A DNA stretch of 64,000 bases, taken from assembly GCA_019649675.1 (NCBI GenBank), contig BOWN01000001.1:124001-188000 (forward strand). The letters are read 5' to 3'. The stretch comes from Cryomorphaceae bacterium. GTDB lineage: Bacteria > Bacteroidota > Bacteroidia > Flavobacteriales > UBA7430. Made by a program: the position numbers and the translations under genes. A model generated the notes under the pieces. It worked only from the letters and a program-made list of their open reading frames with translations, was not told the origin of the DNA and ran no database searches. Positions within the stretch are counted from its first letter, which is position 1. Every line of letters begins with the position of its first letter. This document shows positions 51,179 to 62,711 of this stretch, one piece after another.

Positions 51179-52965
51179 ATGATGGGCTTTTTAAAAGGAG
51201 GAGCATTCCTCATACAAGAAACAGAAGCAAAGGATATTTTTATACGATCGGAATTCGGAGAAGATCAAAAAATGATGTTGAGCGCAACAGAAGATTTTAA
51301 TGAAAGAGAGATTCTTCCAGTGTTGATGCTATTTGAAGAAAAAGATTACGCCCTGGTAGAAAGCTTAATGCGCAAAGCTGGTGAATTGGGCTTACTGGGA
51401 ATCAATGTCCCTGAAAAGTATGAAGGATTAGGCATGGGATTCAATACTGGCATGCTCATATGTGAAGAAATTTCGAGTTTAACTGGCTCTATAGCAACAG
51501 CTTTTGGCGCTCATACTGGCATTGGAACACTCCCAATACTTCTGTATGGATCGAAGAACAAAAGCTACATTACTTACCCAAAATAGCCTCTGGAGAGTGG
51601 ATTTCTTGCTACAATCTTACGGAACCGGATGCAGGTTCGGATGCCAATTCAGGCAAAACAAAAGCCGTACTTACAGAAGATGGCGAACATTATGAAATTA
51701 CGGGTCAGAAGATCTGGATATCTAATGCCGGATTTGCAGATGTGTTTATAGTCTTTGCAAGAATTGAAGACGACAAAAATATTACTGGATTTATCTTCGA
51801 AAAAGACCAGGTAGAAGGCTTAACACTTAACCCAGAAGAAACAAAATTAGGCATACGTTCTTCCTCTACACGTCAGGTATTTTATAATAAAGTAAAAGTC
51901 CATAAATCGGCCATACTAGGGGCCCGAGGCGAAGGGTTTAAAATTGCCATGAACGCTTTAAATGTTGGTCGTATTAAATTGAGTGTAGCAGTGACAGGAG
52001 CAGCAAAAAAAGCAATTAATTATGCCGTTGGATACGCAAATGAAAGAAAACAGTTTAAAGTACCCATAGCCTCTTTTGGAGCAATTCAATACAAATTGGC
52101 AGAAATGGCAACAAAAACCTACGTGGCAGATGCCGGTAATTATAGAGCGGGACAAAACATAGAAGATCATATTGCACGACTAGAGAATGAGGGGCTTTCC
52201 CCACAAGAAGCTAAGCTCAAAGGTGTAGAAGAATACGCTATTGAGTGTGCAATTTTAAAAGTATTTGGCTCAGAAGTGATTCAATATGCTACAGATGAAG
52301 CAGTTCAAATATATGGTGGTATGGGCTTCTCTGCAGAATCTGCAGTAGAAGCCTTTTATAGAGATGCAAGAATCTCAAGAATATACGAAGGTACCAATGA
52401 GATTAATAGGCTTCTATTGGTAAAAATGATCCTAAAAAAAGCCATGACAGGCGAAATTGATATGATGACACCTGCCAAATCAGTTGTTAAGGAATTGATG
52501 AGCATTCCATCTTTCAACGCTCCATCAGATGCATTCTTTGCACAAGAAAAAAGCGTCTTACAAAACCTCAAAAAAACCATTTTGATGGTTGCAGGAACGG
52601 CAGCTCAAAAACTAGGAGATAAATTGGCTACAGAACAAGAAGTCACGATGAATATTGCTAATATGATTATTGAAGTATACATGCTAGAATCGGCCCTATT
52701 AAAAACTGAAAAATTAGTACTTAAAGACGGGGCTGAAATGCACGATGAAAAGATTTCTATCTGCCTTAATTATCTTCACCATGCGGTAGAAGAAATTCGG
52801 AAAAATGGAAAAGAAGCCCTGTTTGCGATTTTAGAAGGTGATGAACAAAAGATGTTGTTAATGGGACTAAAACGCTTCACAAAAGTTCAAGCAGTAAATT
52901 TAAAGGAACACCGAAGAAACATTGCAAAAAAAATTATCGAAGAAAATAAATATTGCTTTAATTAA
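51179..52965 (+). CDS. fadE: Acyl-CoA dehydrogenase, long FadE type, one frameshift
   Basis: FAD-dependent enzyme that introduces the first double bond of beta-oxidation. The N-terminal helical domain (51179 to about 51586) changes frame near 51560 and continues LPKIASGEWISCYNLTEPDAGSD (short form EPDAGSD) into the middle domain and the C-terminal ACAD domain with QIYGGMGFSAESAVEAFYRDARI and catalytic-region IYEGTNEINRLLL. An extra C-terminal helical extension brings it to about 595 residues, as in Bacillus FadE and very-long-chain dehydrogenases. Two adjacent ATG codons are possible starts. Last gene of the MarR-fad operon. Confidence 0.93.
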
Positions 52966-53206
52966 AAAGCACATTTTGTGACAACAAAATTATACTCATA
53001 TTAAACCAAATTTTTAGTACATAACTTTTTATAATTAATCCTTTGCTCCATTACAACCCTCTTCAATGGACTTATCTATTAATGTGATCGGATAAAACAA
53101 ATAATAAAGTTTAAAGAATGAAGGAATAAAACATTTACCTATGACCTTTTGTTTTTATTGAGTTAAAATAAATCTTTATTTTCCGGACGAGACTCGTATT
53201 TTCACT

Positions 53207-55747
53207 TTATTCATCAAAATAACTTTCAATGAGATAGGTCAGATATTCTCTGTGGGCATTTGTTGATGCGCCTGAAGGCTTGGAGTTCTTCATCTCTTTT
53301 ATTAAACTTGAAAGTTGACGATGCACCTGTGAATGAATCAAAGAATTTAAACCTCGATCTTTTGCTGCAACGATCAAACGATTGACATAAGCCACCTGAA
53401 GGTTTTGTCTAAAGCTGTTCACAGATTTGTTCCTATCAGCTTTAAATAGGGCATTATTCAAATCCGTAAAATAAGAAGACAAGGAATATTCATTACCATA
53501 AAGTGAACTATTAACCATTCTGTTCAAGACAGAACGATGCATAAGTTGCCCTAAAATGGATTTTTGGATACCTAAAACGCGCTCATGAATTTTCGGGTCT
53601 TCTCCGCGATATGGCGTATTAAAACCTCTACGTTGTTGTTGCAAATATGGATACAAGGCTTCTGCCTTTTCAAATGCATTAGGTGCAAAACCATAGCTTG
53701 ACAAAGCATTCATTGCTGCCTTTTGTTCTTTAAATGAAACAGGTGTAAATGGCTTATCATCACTGTCTTGTCCAACCATAGCTCTATTAACATTTACCCC
53801 AGCTATTTGTCTACTAATCACTTTTAAGGCTGTAAAATATTGACTCGTAAGAATGTAATAAGAATTTAAGAGTTCCTGATGAGATTCTCCAGGCCTGCGA
53901 TACTTTTCCAAAAGCTCAGGCAGTATTTTATTCACCAATTTAATGCGGTCAATAGCATACAAAACAGGCTCCGAAGTCAAATCGTAAATCATTGCATCCG
54001 GGTCCATACCTTTACCTGTGCCTCGCATATCATCCGCATCGTTAGCGAAAGCGTGCTCAGGCTTGGTACTCTCATCGAGAATAGCTTTTAAACCATTATC
54101 ATCAACTTGCGAATAAGCAAATCGAATAGCCCAGTGGTCGTATGGACCGGGGATAGTATCATAATACAAACCTTGATTTTCTGGTTCCAAACTAAAGTTT
54201 ATAGGAGGATATTCCATTACACTCGAGCAGAGTCCTTTTTCATAAGTGGTTTCTTTATTTTTAATTTCTTCGTAGGTCAATAAATTTGACCCCTTAAAAT
54301 TATGATTCAAACCAAGGGTGTGACCAACTTCATGAAGCACCAATCTTCTGAGAGATTCACGAATAAGACGCTCTTTGTTAGCTTCATCCAGATCCATTGC
54401 TTCAACAGCAGCTTGACCAAATAAATTATTAGACTGCATCATGGCAGCAGCTGAACAATAATGCTCATCTATAGAATGATCATCGTCAAAGAATAATGCT
54501 GAACTTTCGAACAATCCACCAGACTGAATACGCTTGGTAATATATATCCACTCCAACATGATGTCTGCGCCTAGTATTTCTCCGGTACGAGGATTCACAA
54601 AGCTTGGCCCATAACCTCCAAAAGGTGGATTTGGAGAAGAAGTCCAACGCAGTACATTATAACGAATATCACCAGCATCCCAAGTCGCAGTATCGGGCTG
54701 TATTTTAACCTGAATAGCATTCTTAAAACCTGCACTTTCAAAAGCAAAATTCCAAGACTCCACCCCTTCTTTGATAATATCTCTAAACACCTCAGGTGTG
54801 GTATTCTCTATCCAATAAACCAAAGGCTTAACTGGTTCAGAAATCTCTAATTCTGGATTCTTTTTCACCAAATTCCAACGGTGAACCATATCCCGATAAT
54901 TAATTGCATCAGTAGTTGTCATGTCATTAACACGTGTCGTAAAATATCCAACACGAGGATCATCCCTGCGCGCTTCAAAATTATTTTCAGGCATCGCTAT
55001 TAAAGAGTGTTGAACCAAAACATTCACATAACGTGAATCTGCTACAGCCTGACCTCCATATGCTTTTGGTAATTGATTATCGTAGGCATACTGCACAATG
55101 ATGTCAGTATTTTCAGGGTAATTTTTAAGATTCTGATACTTGGTTTTCGTTTTACTCAACTTACCAAGCTGAAATCCTTTATAACCTGGACGGACTGAAC
55201 GCTTGATTTGTTGTAGGGTTTCAGTTAAAAATATTTTATCTGCATCAATTAAAAATTTGGTACTGTCATTGCTTGTGGCTAAAATGGCTTCGCTAACCAA
55301 TACAGGTCTATTTATATTGGCATTAGATGATTTAGACAAGGTACTTTTTTCATCAAAATAATAGGTTGTATTCTCTTGAATAAATTCAATTCGGTTGTAA
55401 TATTTTTGAATTTTAAAGACCTTAGAACCACGAAAATTACCTCTAAAAAATCCAGCATCTGAGACACCATTTTCAATGTAACTAAAATGAATATATTCCT
55501 TATTTAACTGATCTGCAGAAATTTCTATATAAACGTTTCCTTTATCTGGATCACGATATAAAGTAAAAAGACCTTCATAAACATCTGCATTTTTAATCTT
55601 TTCTGCGTACTTATCATTACCGGTTTTTTTAACTTTCACATCAGCTTTCGCTTTTTTCTTTCTAAAGATTTGCGCTTCCAAAGGCTGAACTGTTATCAAC
55701 CCCAAAATAACAACGCTTAAAAAATATATCCAATTTCTCATAATCAT
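53207..55747 (-). CDS. Zinc-dependent metalloprotease (exported, metzincin type)
   Basis: Large exported protein of 846 residues from ATG 55747 (or ATG 55741, MRNWIYFL). The signal peptide ends near PLEAQ. An N-terminal domain of about 330 residues precedes a zincin domain whose zinc site LHEVGHTLGLNHNF near residue 465 fits HExxHxxGxxH, with SVMEYPP as the Met-turn about 45 residues later. The C-terminal 300 residues are helical. It resembles the DUF5117/DUF4953 metalloproteases of Bacteroidota, known from memory. Single-gene unit, divergent from the M16 gene. Confidence 0.85.
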   Translation of the reverse strand: MIMRNWIYFLSVVILGLITVQPLEAQIFRKKKAKADVKVKKTGNDKYAEKIKNADVYEGLFTLYRDPDKGNVYIEISADQLNKEYIHFSYIENGVSDAGFFRGNFRGSKVFKIQKYYNRIEFIQENTTYYFDEKSTLSKSSNANINRPVLVSEAILATSNDSTKFLIDADKIFLTETLQQIKRSVRPGYKGFQLGKLSKTKTKYQNLKNYPENTDIIVQYAYDNQLPKAYGGQAVADSRYVNVLVQHSLIAMPENNFEARRDDPRVGYFTTRVNDMTTTDAINYRDMVHRWNLVKKNPELEISEPVKPLVYWIENTTPEVFRDIIKEGVESWNFAFESAGFKNAIQVKIQPDTATWDAGDIRYNVLRWTSSPNPPFGGYGPSFVNPRTGEILGADIMLEWIYITKRIQSGGLFESSALFFDDDHSIDEHYCSAAAMMQSNNLFGQAAVEAMDLDEANKERLIRESLRRLVLHEVGHTLGLNHNFKGSNLLTYEEIKNKETTYEKGLCSSVMEYPPINFSLEPENQGLYYDTIPGPYDHWAIRFAYSQVDDNGLKAILDESTKPEHAFANDADDMRGTGKGMDPDAMIYDLTSEPVLYAIDRIKLVNKILPELLEKYRRPGESHQELLNSYYILTSQYFTALKVISRQIAGVNVNRAMVGQDSDDKPFTPVSFKEQKAAMNALSSYGFAPNAFEKAEALYPYLQQQRRGFNTPYRGEDPKIHERVLGIQKSILGQLMHRSVLNRMVNSSLYGNEYSLSSYFTDLNNALFKADRNKSVNSFRQNLQVAYVNRLIVAAKDRGLNSLIHSQVHRQLSSLIKEMKNSKPSGASTNAHREYLTYLIESYFDE

Positions 55748-55878
55748 GGTTTTTTATTTACTGCAAAGATAACCTATCAAACTAAAAATCATACTGAAAT
55801 TATTATTAGTTATTTTCTTTCACCAGTATACATACATACTTATCAAAAAAGAAAGCACCTTTTGTTTATCTTTGAAAA
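55748..55878. promoter_or_regulatory. Divergent promoter region with two TATCTTTG boxes
   Basis: TATCTTTG at 55867-55874 on the plus strand is five bases before the M16 peptidase ATG, and the same octamer on the minus strand at 55771-55764 is 17 to 23 bases before the metalloprotease ATG codons. Both match TAnnTTTG. No correctly spaced TTG is seen for either, so promoter function is provisional. Confidence 0.45.
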
Positions 55879-57112
55879 ATGGAAATTCAAACGTACAAAC
55901 TCTCTAATGGTATTCACATTATTCATCAGCACATAAAAAGTGCTGTAGCTCACTGTGGGATTATGATAAACACTGGTTCTAGAGATGAAACAGCACTTGA
56001 ACAGGGAATGAGTCATTTTATAGAACATGCTTTATTTAAAGAGACGAAAAAACGAAAAGCCTTTCATATTTTAAGCCGAATGGAAGATGTTGGGGGCGAA
56101 TTAAATGCCTATACAACAAAAGAAGAAACCTGGTATTACGCATCCTTTATGAAAGAATATTATGAAAGGTCAATTGAATTGTTAAGCGACATCTTATTTA
56201 ACTCTACACTACCCAAAAAAGAGCTTGAAAAAGAAAAAGATGTCATTATGGACGAGATTTATTCCTATCTCGACAGCCCATCAGAAGCAATATTCGATGA
56301 TTATGAAGAATTAATCTTCCACGGGCATCCCATAGGCAGAAATATTCTTGGCAATAAAAAAACCATAAAAACATTTAATAAACAAATGGCGAAAGCCTAT
56401 ATGCACAGGCATTATAATACCGACCAAATGATCTTGAGTTCAGTAGGTAACATCAGTTTCGACAAATTGGTTCGGTATGCCGAAAAACATCTAGCAAGCA
56501 TCCCTTCAAATAAAAGAAAGCATACCCGATTAGGCATAAATGAATATGAAACCCGAAAACTTCAGGTAAAAAAAGACATTCTTCAAACCCATTGCATCAT
56601 CGGAAATAGAGCTTACAGCGCAAAAGACCCTAAAGCTAGAACCCTTATATTACTGAGTAACCTCTTAGGTGGGCCTGGCATGAACTCTAGATTGAATTTA
56701 GGCATTAGAGAAAAATATGGATTTACATATACTATTGAATCTAACTATACTACTTATTTTGATACGGGTGTTTGGAGCATCTATTTTGGAACCGAACCCA
56801 AAAGTGTCAAAAAAACAATAAAGCTCATTTTAAAAGAGCTCAAAAAACTGCGCACAAAGAAATTAGGGCCCGTCCAACTTAAAAAGGCTAAACAACAACT
56901 TATCGGACAACTTGCCATTGCACAAGAAAACAACTGCAACCTGATGCAATCTAACGCGAAAAGTTATCAAGCTTTTGGGAAAGTAGCCTCAGTAGAAAGA
57001 AACCAAAGAAAAAATAATGGCCATTACTGCTGAAGATCTTCAAGAAGTGGCTAAAGAAATCTTTAGAGAAGAGCAGCTCAGCACCATCATTTACGAACCC
57101 AAAGACCTTTAA
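55879..57112 (+). CDS. M16-family zinc peptidase, one frameshift near C-terminus
   Basis: Insulinase/pitrilysin-type peptidase of about 411 residues, in one-chain form. The inverted zinc motif HFIEH is at about residue 46 (MSHFIEHALF), and the downstream glutamate is in KEKDVIMDEIYSYLDSP about 75 residues on. The C-terminal half has the R/Y-pair region LGGPGMNSRLNLGIREKYGFTY. The frame changes near 56990 and continues INEKIMAITAEDLQEVAKEIF-like to TAA 57110-57112. No signal peptide is apparent, so the location is probably cytoplasmic. The O-methyltransferase starts 1 bp downstream. Confidence 0.9.
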
Positions 57113-57113
57113 G

Positions 57114-57761
57114 ATGGATTTTATTTCTAAAAAACTAGATAACTATTGCACAGAACATACCAGTGCTGCTAATAAAGTTTTAGAAGAACTAAATCATGAA
57201 ACACACACTTCGGTATTAAATCCTCGGATGATATCTGGTCACCTACAGGGGCAATTTCTAAGTCTACTTAGTCAGCTCAAACAACCTAAATGCATTGTAG
57301 AAATTGGAACATATACAGGCTACTCTGCCATTTGCCTGGCTAAGGGACTCCCTGTAGATGGGGTGCTTCATACTATTGAAGTAAATGAGGAATTGGAAGA
57401 AATAAACAGACGCTACTTTAAAAGCAGATCTCGAACACCAAATTGTTCAGCACATAGGTAATGCCGTAAACATCCTTCCTAATTTAGATTTAAAAATTGA
57501 CCTTGCATTTATTGATGCTGACAAGAAAAACTATCCTCTATACTTTGATCTTCTGATTGAAAAAATGAATCCAGGAGGACTTATTATTGCTGATAATGTT
57601 TTGTGGTCGGGAAAAGTAATTGAAAAATAGATACATCCGATAAAGCAACAAAAGCACTTTTGGAATACAACAATAAAATTCATGAAGAACCTAGAGTAGA
57701 GAATATATTACTACCTCTGCGAGACGGTCTTATGTTGTGTCCAAAAAGGAATAGTATTTGA
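57114..57761 (+). CDS. SAM-dependent O-methyltransferase (class I), two frameshifts
   Basis: Catechol-O-methyltransferase-like enzyme of about 216 residues. The SAM-binding motif is IVEIGTYTGYSAICLAKGL near residue 63; the acidic VLHTIEVNEEL follows. After a frame change near 57425 come IDLAFIDADKKNYPLYFDLL (metal-binding D) and GGLIIADNVLWSGKV; a second change near 57630 gives the C-terminal LLPLRDGLML. The TGA at 57759-57761 overlaps the next gene's TTG start. It follows the M16 gene by 1 bp, suggesting a two-gene unit. Substrate unknown. Confidence 0.87.
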
Positions 57762-60177
57762 TAAAAATCAATAACGTATTTTGGATTACCAAATTATCAC
57801 ACATTGAAAAAACTCTATTTTTATTTTTATTTATTCTTACACCTTTAATTTCAAAGGCCACACATCTGGTTGGTGGAGAGATGACATACACCTGTTTGGG
57901 CGATAATTTATACGAAATTCAACTGGTTATTTATAGAGATTGTGGCCCCACAAATACAAATGGAACCGGATTTGACGCTTTAGGAGATGTCGCAATTTAC
58001 AACAGTAATAACGAACTAGTTCAACTGATCCAAATTTCAAATCCAGTCTCTAGTACCATTGGAGATGAAACAGTTGGAAACGACTGTTTAGAACTACCAA
58101 CTGGCTTATGTATTGAGCAAGGCGTGTATAACTTTTTGTTGAATTACCTCCTATTGAGGGCGGTTACCAAATTTCCTATCAGAGATGTTGTAGAAATGAT
58201 CAAATTATAAATATAGATAACCCAGAAGACTTTGGGTCAACCTTTACTGTTCACATCCCTGGTTCTGATGAAGTAAATGAATGCAACAGCAGCCCTACAT
58301 TTAATTCAAGCCCCTGTTGCACTTTGTTTAGATGATGAAATAAACATTGACCTATCAGCAACTGATCCTGATGGAGATGAACTTGTATATGAACTTACAA
58401 CACCTCTTCACGGTGCAAATGACATTGACCCTACTGCTATTACACCTCCACCTTTTACAACTATTGTATGGGAAACTGGTTATTCTGAAACATACCCTAT
58501 AGATTCTGAGCCCCTGTTCAAATAGACCCAGCAACAGGAATCATAACTGGTTCACCAAACCAGGAAGGTATGTATGTAATGGTATTAAAGTAAGTGAATA
58601 TCGAAATGGTTTATTGATTAATGAAATAATTAGAGATTTTCGGTTTTTAGTAGTGGATTGCAATGTGATCACTGCTTCGTTTCCTCTTTCAGCTGGTACT
58701 GCAATAGTTTAACTGTAGAGTTTTCTAATAATAGCGACAATGCTGATTCATACCTTTGGGATTTTGGAGAAAATGGAAATACCTCAACATTAGAAGAACC
58801 TATTTATACATATGCAGATACAGGTATATATACAGTAACCTTAATCGCCATGCCTAATACCGTTTGTGCAGACACCAACACGGTTACTTTTCCATTATAC
58901 ACTGAATTAATGCCTTATTTTGAGGATCCGGAACCACAATGCTTAGAAAATAACAGCTTCGATTTAATTGGAGAAGGCATTGCACCTCAAGGCACTACCT
59001 TTAATTGGAATTTTGGACCTAACGCAAGTCCAAGTAATGCAAATTCACCAAATCCAACAAATATTTCATTTGATGAAGTAGAGTCTTCCCAATCTCATAC
59101 AACTTACAATACAACGACTGCGACGAAACGTACATAGGAACCATTGAAGTATTTGATGAAGAATTGTTCCCTGAAATACCAAATATAGAATCTCAATGTT
59201 TTCTTGGGAACTCATTTGACCTTACAGCGGAAGGTATTTATCCTGCAAATTCAATTTTTGTGGGAGTTTGGACCTAATGCTGTTCCTTCTACCTCTTCAG
59301 AACAAAACCCTAACAACATCGAATTTTTAAGTTCGGGTACACAAAATATTACCTTAACTGTATATCTAAATGGCTGTGAAAATGCTACAACTGGAACAGT
59401 AGAAGTCTCTGAAGAAATTCCGGTAGAAATATTTGCAACGCCAAATGGTTGCGAACCTTTAACAGTGCAATTTCAAAACAACATTGACCCTATAAACCAT
59501 AATTTTGCATGGGATTTAGGAAATGGAGAAACAGCATCATCTAGTACTGTACAATCGACCTACTTTGAAGGCTATTATGATGTTTCTTTGGTGGTTACCA
59601 ATACCCTCAATGATTGTGAAGGCGCTTTGTTTTTAAGTGATTATATTGAAGTGGCGCCTCAACCTATATCAGACTTTAGCTTAAATTCAGATTACTATGT
59701 TTTAGGGGACCCTATCATCATTTCAAATAATGCACTGCATGCCGACGCGTATAATTATCAATTTAGCTCCGGATTCACTTCAAATGAAGAAGCCCCTGAA
59801 TATATTCCGCTACAACAGGTGATATTACCATTTGGCAATATGCAATTAATGAAGACTTTAACTGTGTGGATTCTAGTAGTGTATCAATAGAAGTGAACAA
59901 TGAATACACGCTTTGGACACCCAACAGTTTTACGCCTAACGGAGATCAAAAAATGATGGTTTTGCACCAATTAGCACCGGTGTTGAAGAGTACAGATTGC
60001 TGGTATATGACCGCTGGGGAAAATTAATCTTTGATGAATTGGTGAAAGCCCGATATGGGATGGAAATAATGCAAATGGTGTCCCATGCAAAACAGACAGT
60101 TACTCTTATAGAGTAGACTATAAAACCTTTTAGGTGATCGTCATACAAGCAATGGTGTAGTATTCCTTATTCGTTAA
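57758..60177 (+). CDS. Secreted PKD-repeat protein with T9SS type B (CHU_C) domain, many frameshifts
   Basis: Large extracellular protein of about 800 residues. An N-terminal signal (TPLISKA) precedes a beta domain starting THLVGGEMTYTCLGDNLYEI, then PKD-type immunoglobulin-like repeats (SYLWDFGENGNTS, NWNFGPNASPS, AWDLGNGETASS). The C-terminus is a gliding-motility-associated sorting domain: LWTPNSFTPNGDQ, LLVYDRWGKLIF, TDSYSYRVDYK, NGVVFLIR. The pieces need at least seven frame changes. The start is a weak TTG at 57758. Likely exported by the T9SS and attached to the surface; role unknown. It converges on the phosphatase gene with an 11-bp overlap. Confidence 0.78.
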
Positions 60178-61780
60178 GAGGAATTGAAATAACGTTTGCC
60201 TCTGAACCACTAGGAAAACTAATGCCCAAAAGACTTGAAACCGTACCTGCAATATCAGTAACAGCAATTTTATCTCTTGTATGCCCGGCTTTTACATTCC
60301 ATCCATACCAAATCAATGGCACATGTCTATCATAAGTATATCCAGAACCATGTGTGGTTCCAGTATGGCTGTACTCGATCCATGCTGGGTCTAAAACTAA
60401 AAATACATCGGCCGACCTTTTTTGATTGAAACCTTTTTGTAAGCATGCCAATACACCATTATCGAATTCATTATTCTCTAAGGTTCGCCCTGTCAGAGCT
60501 TTTTGAACCCCATCAAAACGAAGCATGAAATCTGCCGCCTGTTGCTGTACTTCTTCTAGACTAAGATATTTTTCAAAAATTAATTCGCGGTTTAAAAATA
60601 TTTGGGCATCGCCATAGGTTTTTACCCAATCGCCAAAACCATATATATTTTGTAAAAATTGTTTCAAAGCCCTTATGGGTTCTTCCGCCTCAAAATATCC
60701 AGCAGGAATTTTGCGATCCTTTAAATACGAAGGAGTTCTTACCGCCCCATGATCGGCAGTTAAAAATACAAGTACATTCTCTTTACCTATCTGATCATCT
60801 AAATAGTTTAAAAAGAAGCCAAATCACGATCTAATCTTAAATAAGTATCCTGAATTTCTTTTGAGTCTGTACCAAATTGATGCCCCACATAATCTGGCGA
60901 AGAAAAACTAACAGCCAGAAGGTCTGTATGTATATCTTCTCCTAAGCCTTCGCCCTCAATAGCAGCAATTGCCATGTCTTTGGTAAGTGTATTACCATAA
61001 GGAGTTGCTTTTATTAAACCCTTTCCATTTTCCTTGAGAAGCTCAGGTAAATCATGAGGGAATTTCGGATATTTCTGTCCAGCAAATGGTTCCTCATAAG
61101 CGCTGTTGTCGTTCAAACTTTCATCATACGCTTTTGAAGGAGAAGCAATTCCCATTTCTCAGAAAGATAGGCCTCACAAAGATCTTTCTTATTAAACTTC
61201 TGTGCCCATTTAGGTAATCTAAGGCCATAATAAGAACTAGACACAAAATCGCCAGTTTCAGAATCAAGCCAAAAAGCAAAATTAGCCATATGCCCACCCG
61301 GTAAAACAGCAGAGCGATCTTTCAATCCTATAGAGATCACTTTTGACCGGTTCATTGAAAACAAACGCAATTCATCGCCAAATGTCGTGGTCAACATTTT
61401 AGCAGGCGACATTTTTCCGGATTCATTATCTGCACCAACAGTATTCATATCAGCATCAGAAACACAGTAAACGTATTCTTCAAGTTCACGATCGTACCAG
61501 TAATTAGAAATAATACCATGCGTAGAAGGCGTCGCACCAGTATATATAGAAGCATGACCTGGACCAGTATAGGTAGGAATGTAATTAAAATGAGTGTTTG
61601 TACAATTATAACCTTCAGATATTAAACGCTTAAAACCATCATCACCATATCGTTCCAATACCTGTTAATATAATCAAAACGCATCTGGTCAACGACAACA
61701 CCAACGACTAACCTAGGTTGTTCCACTTGGGCAATAGCAAAAGTACTATACAGCATAAAAAACATATAAAAACGCTTCAT
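60167..61780 (-). CDS. PafA-like alkaline phosphatase, several frameshifts
   Basis: Exported phosphatase of the alkaline phosphatase superfamily, about 538 codons. The signal peptide (FAIAQ) starts at ATG near 61780, followed by LVVGVVVDQMRFDYI with the first metal Asp. The nucleophile region is PTYTGPGHASIYTGATPSTHGI-like (Thr of YTG). Later metal ligands are in LTADHGAVRTPS near 60715 and GTTHGSGYTYDRHVPLIWYG near 60330. Frame changes occur near 61655, 61140, 60800 and 60670. Its start overlaps the crcB stop by 4 bp. Likely releases phosphate from organic phosphates in the periplasm. Confidence 0.85.
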
Positions 61781-62145
61781 ATAATCGATTTTTTATAAAT
61801 AATATACAGGACAAAAAGGCATAATAAAACACTCAAAAATAAATTTGCAAATGCCAAAGCAGTTTGACCATTTTTTAACATTTCAAAGGTTTCAAAACTG
61901 AAGGTTGAAAATGTACTAAATCCTCCACAAAAACCAGTTACCACAAGTAACTTCCACACTTCATTTAAATCAATTTTTTCTTGAAAAAAGTATACAAAAA
62001 GAGCCAAAACTATGGTACTCAAAACATTGGAAAATAAAGTAGCATAAGCAAGCACAGAAGAGTCATATGACATGATAAACTTTCCCATTCCATATCGACA
62101 TAAACTACCTAAACCTCCACCTATAAATATTGCAACTAAATTCAT
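61777..62145 (-). CDS. crcB: Fluoride exporter CrcB/Fluc
   Basis: Small inner-membrane fluoride channel that works as an antiparallel dimer. The 122-residue product has four membrane helices and the family motifs GGGLGSLCRYG near the N-terminus and GFCGGFSTFSTFSFE near residue 75, where the phenylalanines line the pore. It overlaps the PAP2 gene by 4 bp upstream and the PafA-like gene by 4 bp downstream. No fluoride riboswitch is visible, as expected for an internal operon gene. Confidence 0.93.
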   Translation of the reverse strand: MNLVAIFIGGGLGSLCRYGMGKFIMSYDSSVLAYATLFSNVLSTIVLALFVYFFQEKIDLNEVWKLLVVTGFCGGFSTFSTFSFETFEMLKNGQTALAFANLFLSVLLCLFVLYIIYKKSII

Positions 62146-62711
62146 AACGCTAATGTATACTTTTCCTTAATTTTTAAAACAAGATGCCAAATTACTTTTG
62201 CCAGAACAAAACCCAACAAAGCGCCTCCTATAACGTCTAGAAGATAATGCTTACCAACATATATTCGACTGTACGCAACAAGCGTTGCCCATGAATAAAG
62301 GATATAGCTCATGTATTTTCGTTCCGATAAAAGTACTGATACTATTCCTGCAATGGCAAAAAAGTTGGCAGCATGTGAGGACACAAAACCATATAAACCA
62401 CCTTTTGAAACCAACAAACGAATTTGATCAGTTAGTTCAGGCGTATGACTCGGCCGTAAACGCATAAAGACATTTTTAAAGCAATGCACCGAACTTAAAT
62501 CAGCCAAACTAACTACAATTAAGATGAGTACCAATCCTTGCCAAAAATAAGTTCCATGTTTTTTGAACAATAAAAAAATAATGAGAAGAAATAAGGGAAT
62601 GGAAGATTTAGTGCTTGAAACAAATATCCAAAAGCTGTCATACATCTCGGAACCTGCACCATTAAGCAGTAAAAACATCTCTTTATCCCATTGTATTATT
62701 CTATCTAGCAT
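62142..62711 (-). CDS. PAP2-family membrane phosphatase
   Basis: Integral membrane phosphatase of 189 residues with about five helices. The three PAP2 motifs are present: [11 protein letters not shown] (KxxxxxxRP) near 80, SSHAANF (PSGH-like, with Ser for Pro and Ala for Gly shift) near 110, and [13 protein letters not shown] (SRxxxxxHxxxD) near 150. It could be an undecaprenyl-diphosphatase that recycles the lipid carrier, or a lipid-A/phospholipid phosphatase. It lies between obg (11-bp overlap) and crcB (4-bp overlap). Confidence 0.88.
   Translation of the reverse strand: MLDRIIQWDKEMFLLLNGAGSEMYDSFWIFVSSTKSSIPLFLLIIFLLFKKHGTYFWQGLVLILIVVSLADLSSVHCFKNVFMRLRPSHTPELTDQIRLLVSKGGLYGFVSSHAANFFAIAGIVSVLLSERKYMSYILYSWATLVAYSRIYVGKHYLLDVIGGALLGFVLAKVIWHLVLKIKEKYTLAL

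Noticed and set aside
52973-52990. Hairpin ATTTTGT/ACAAAAT after fadE as a terminator
   Set aside because: Stem is A/T only and lacks a T-run; too weak to call. The rest of 52966-53206 shows no gene or other structure.
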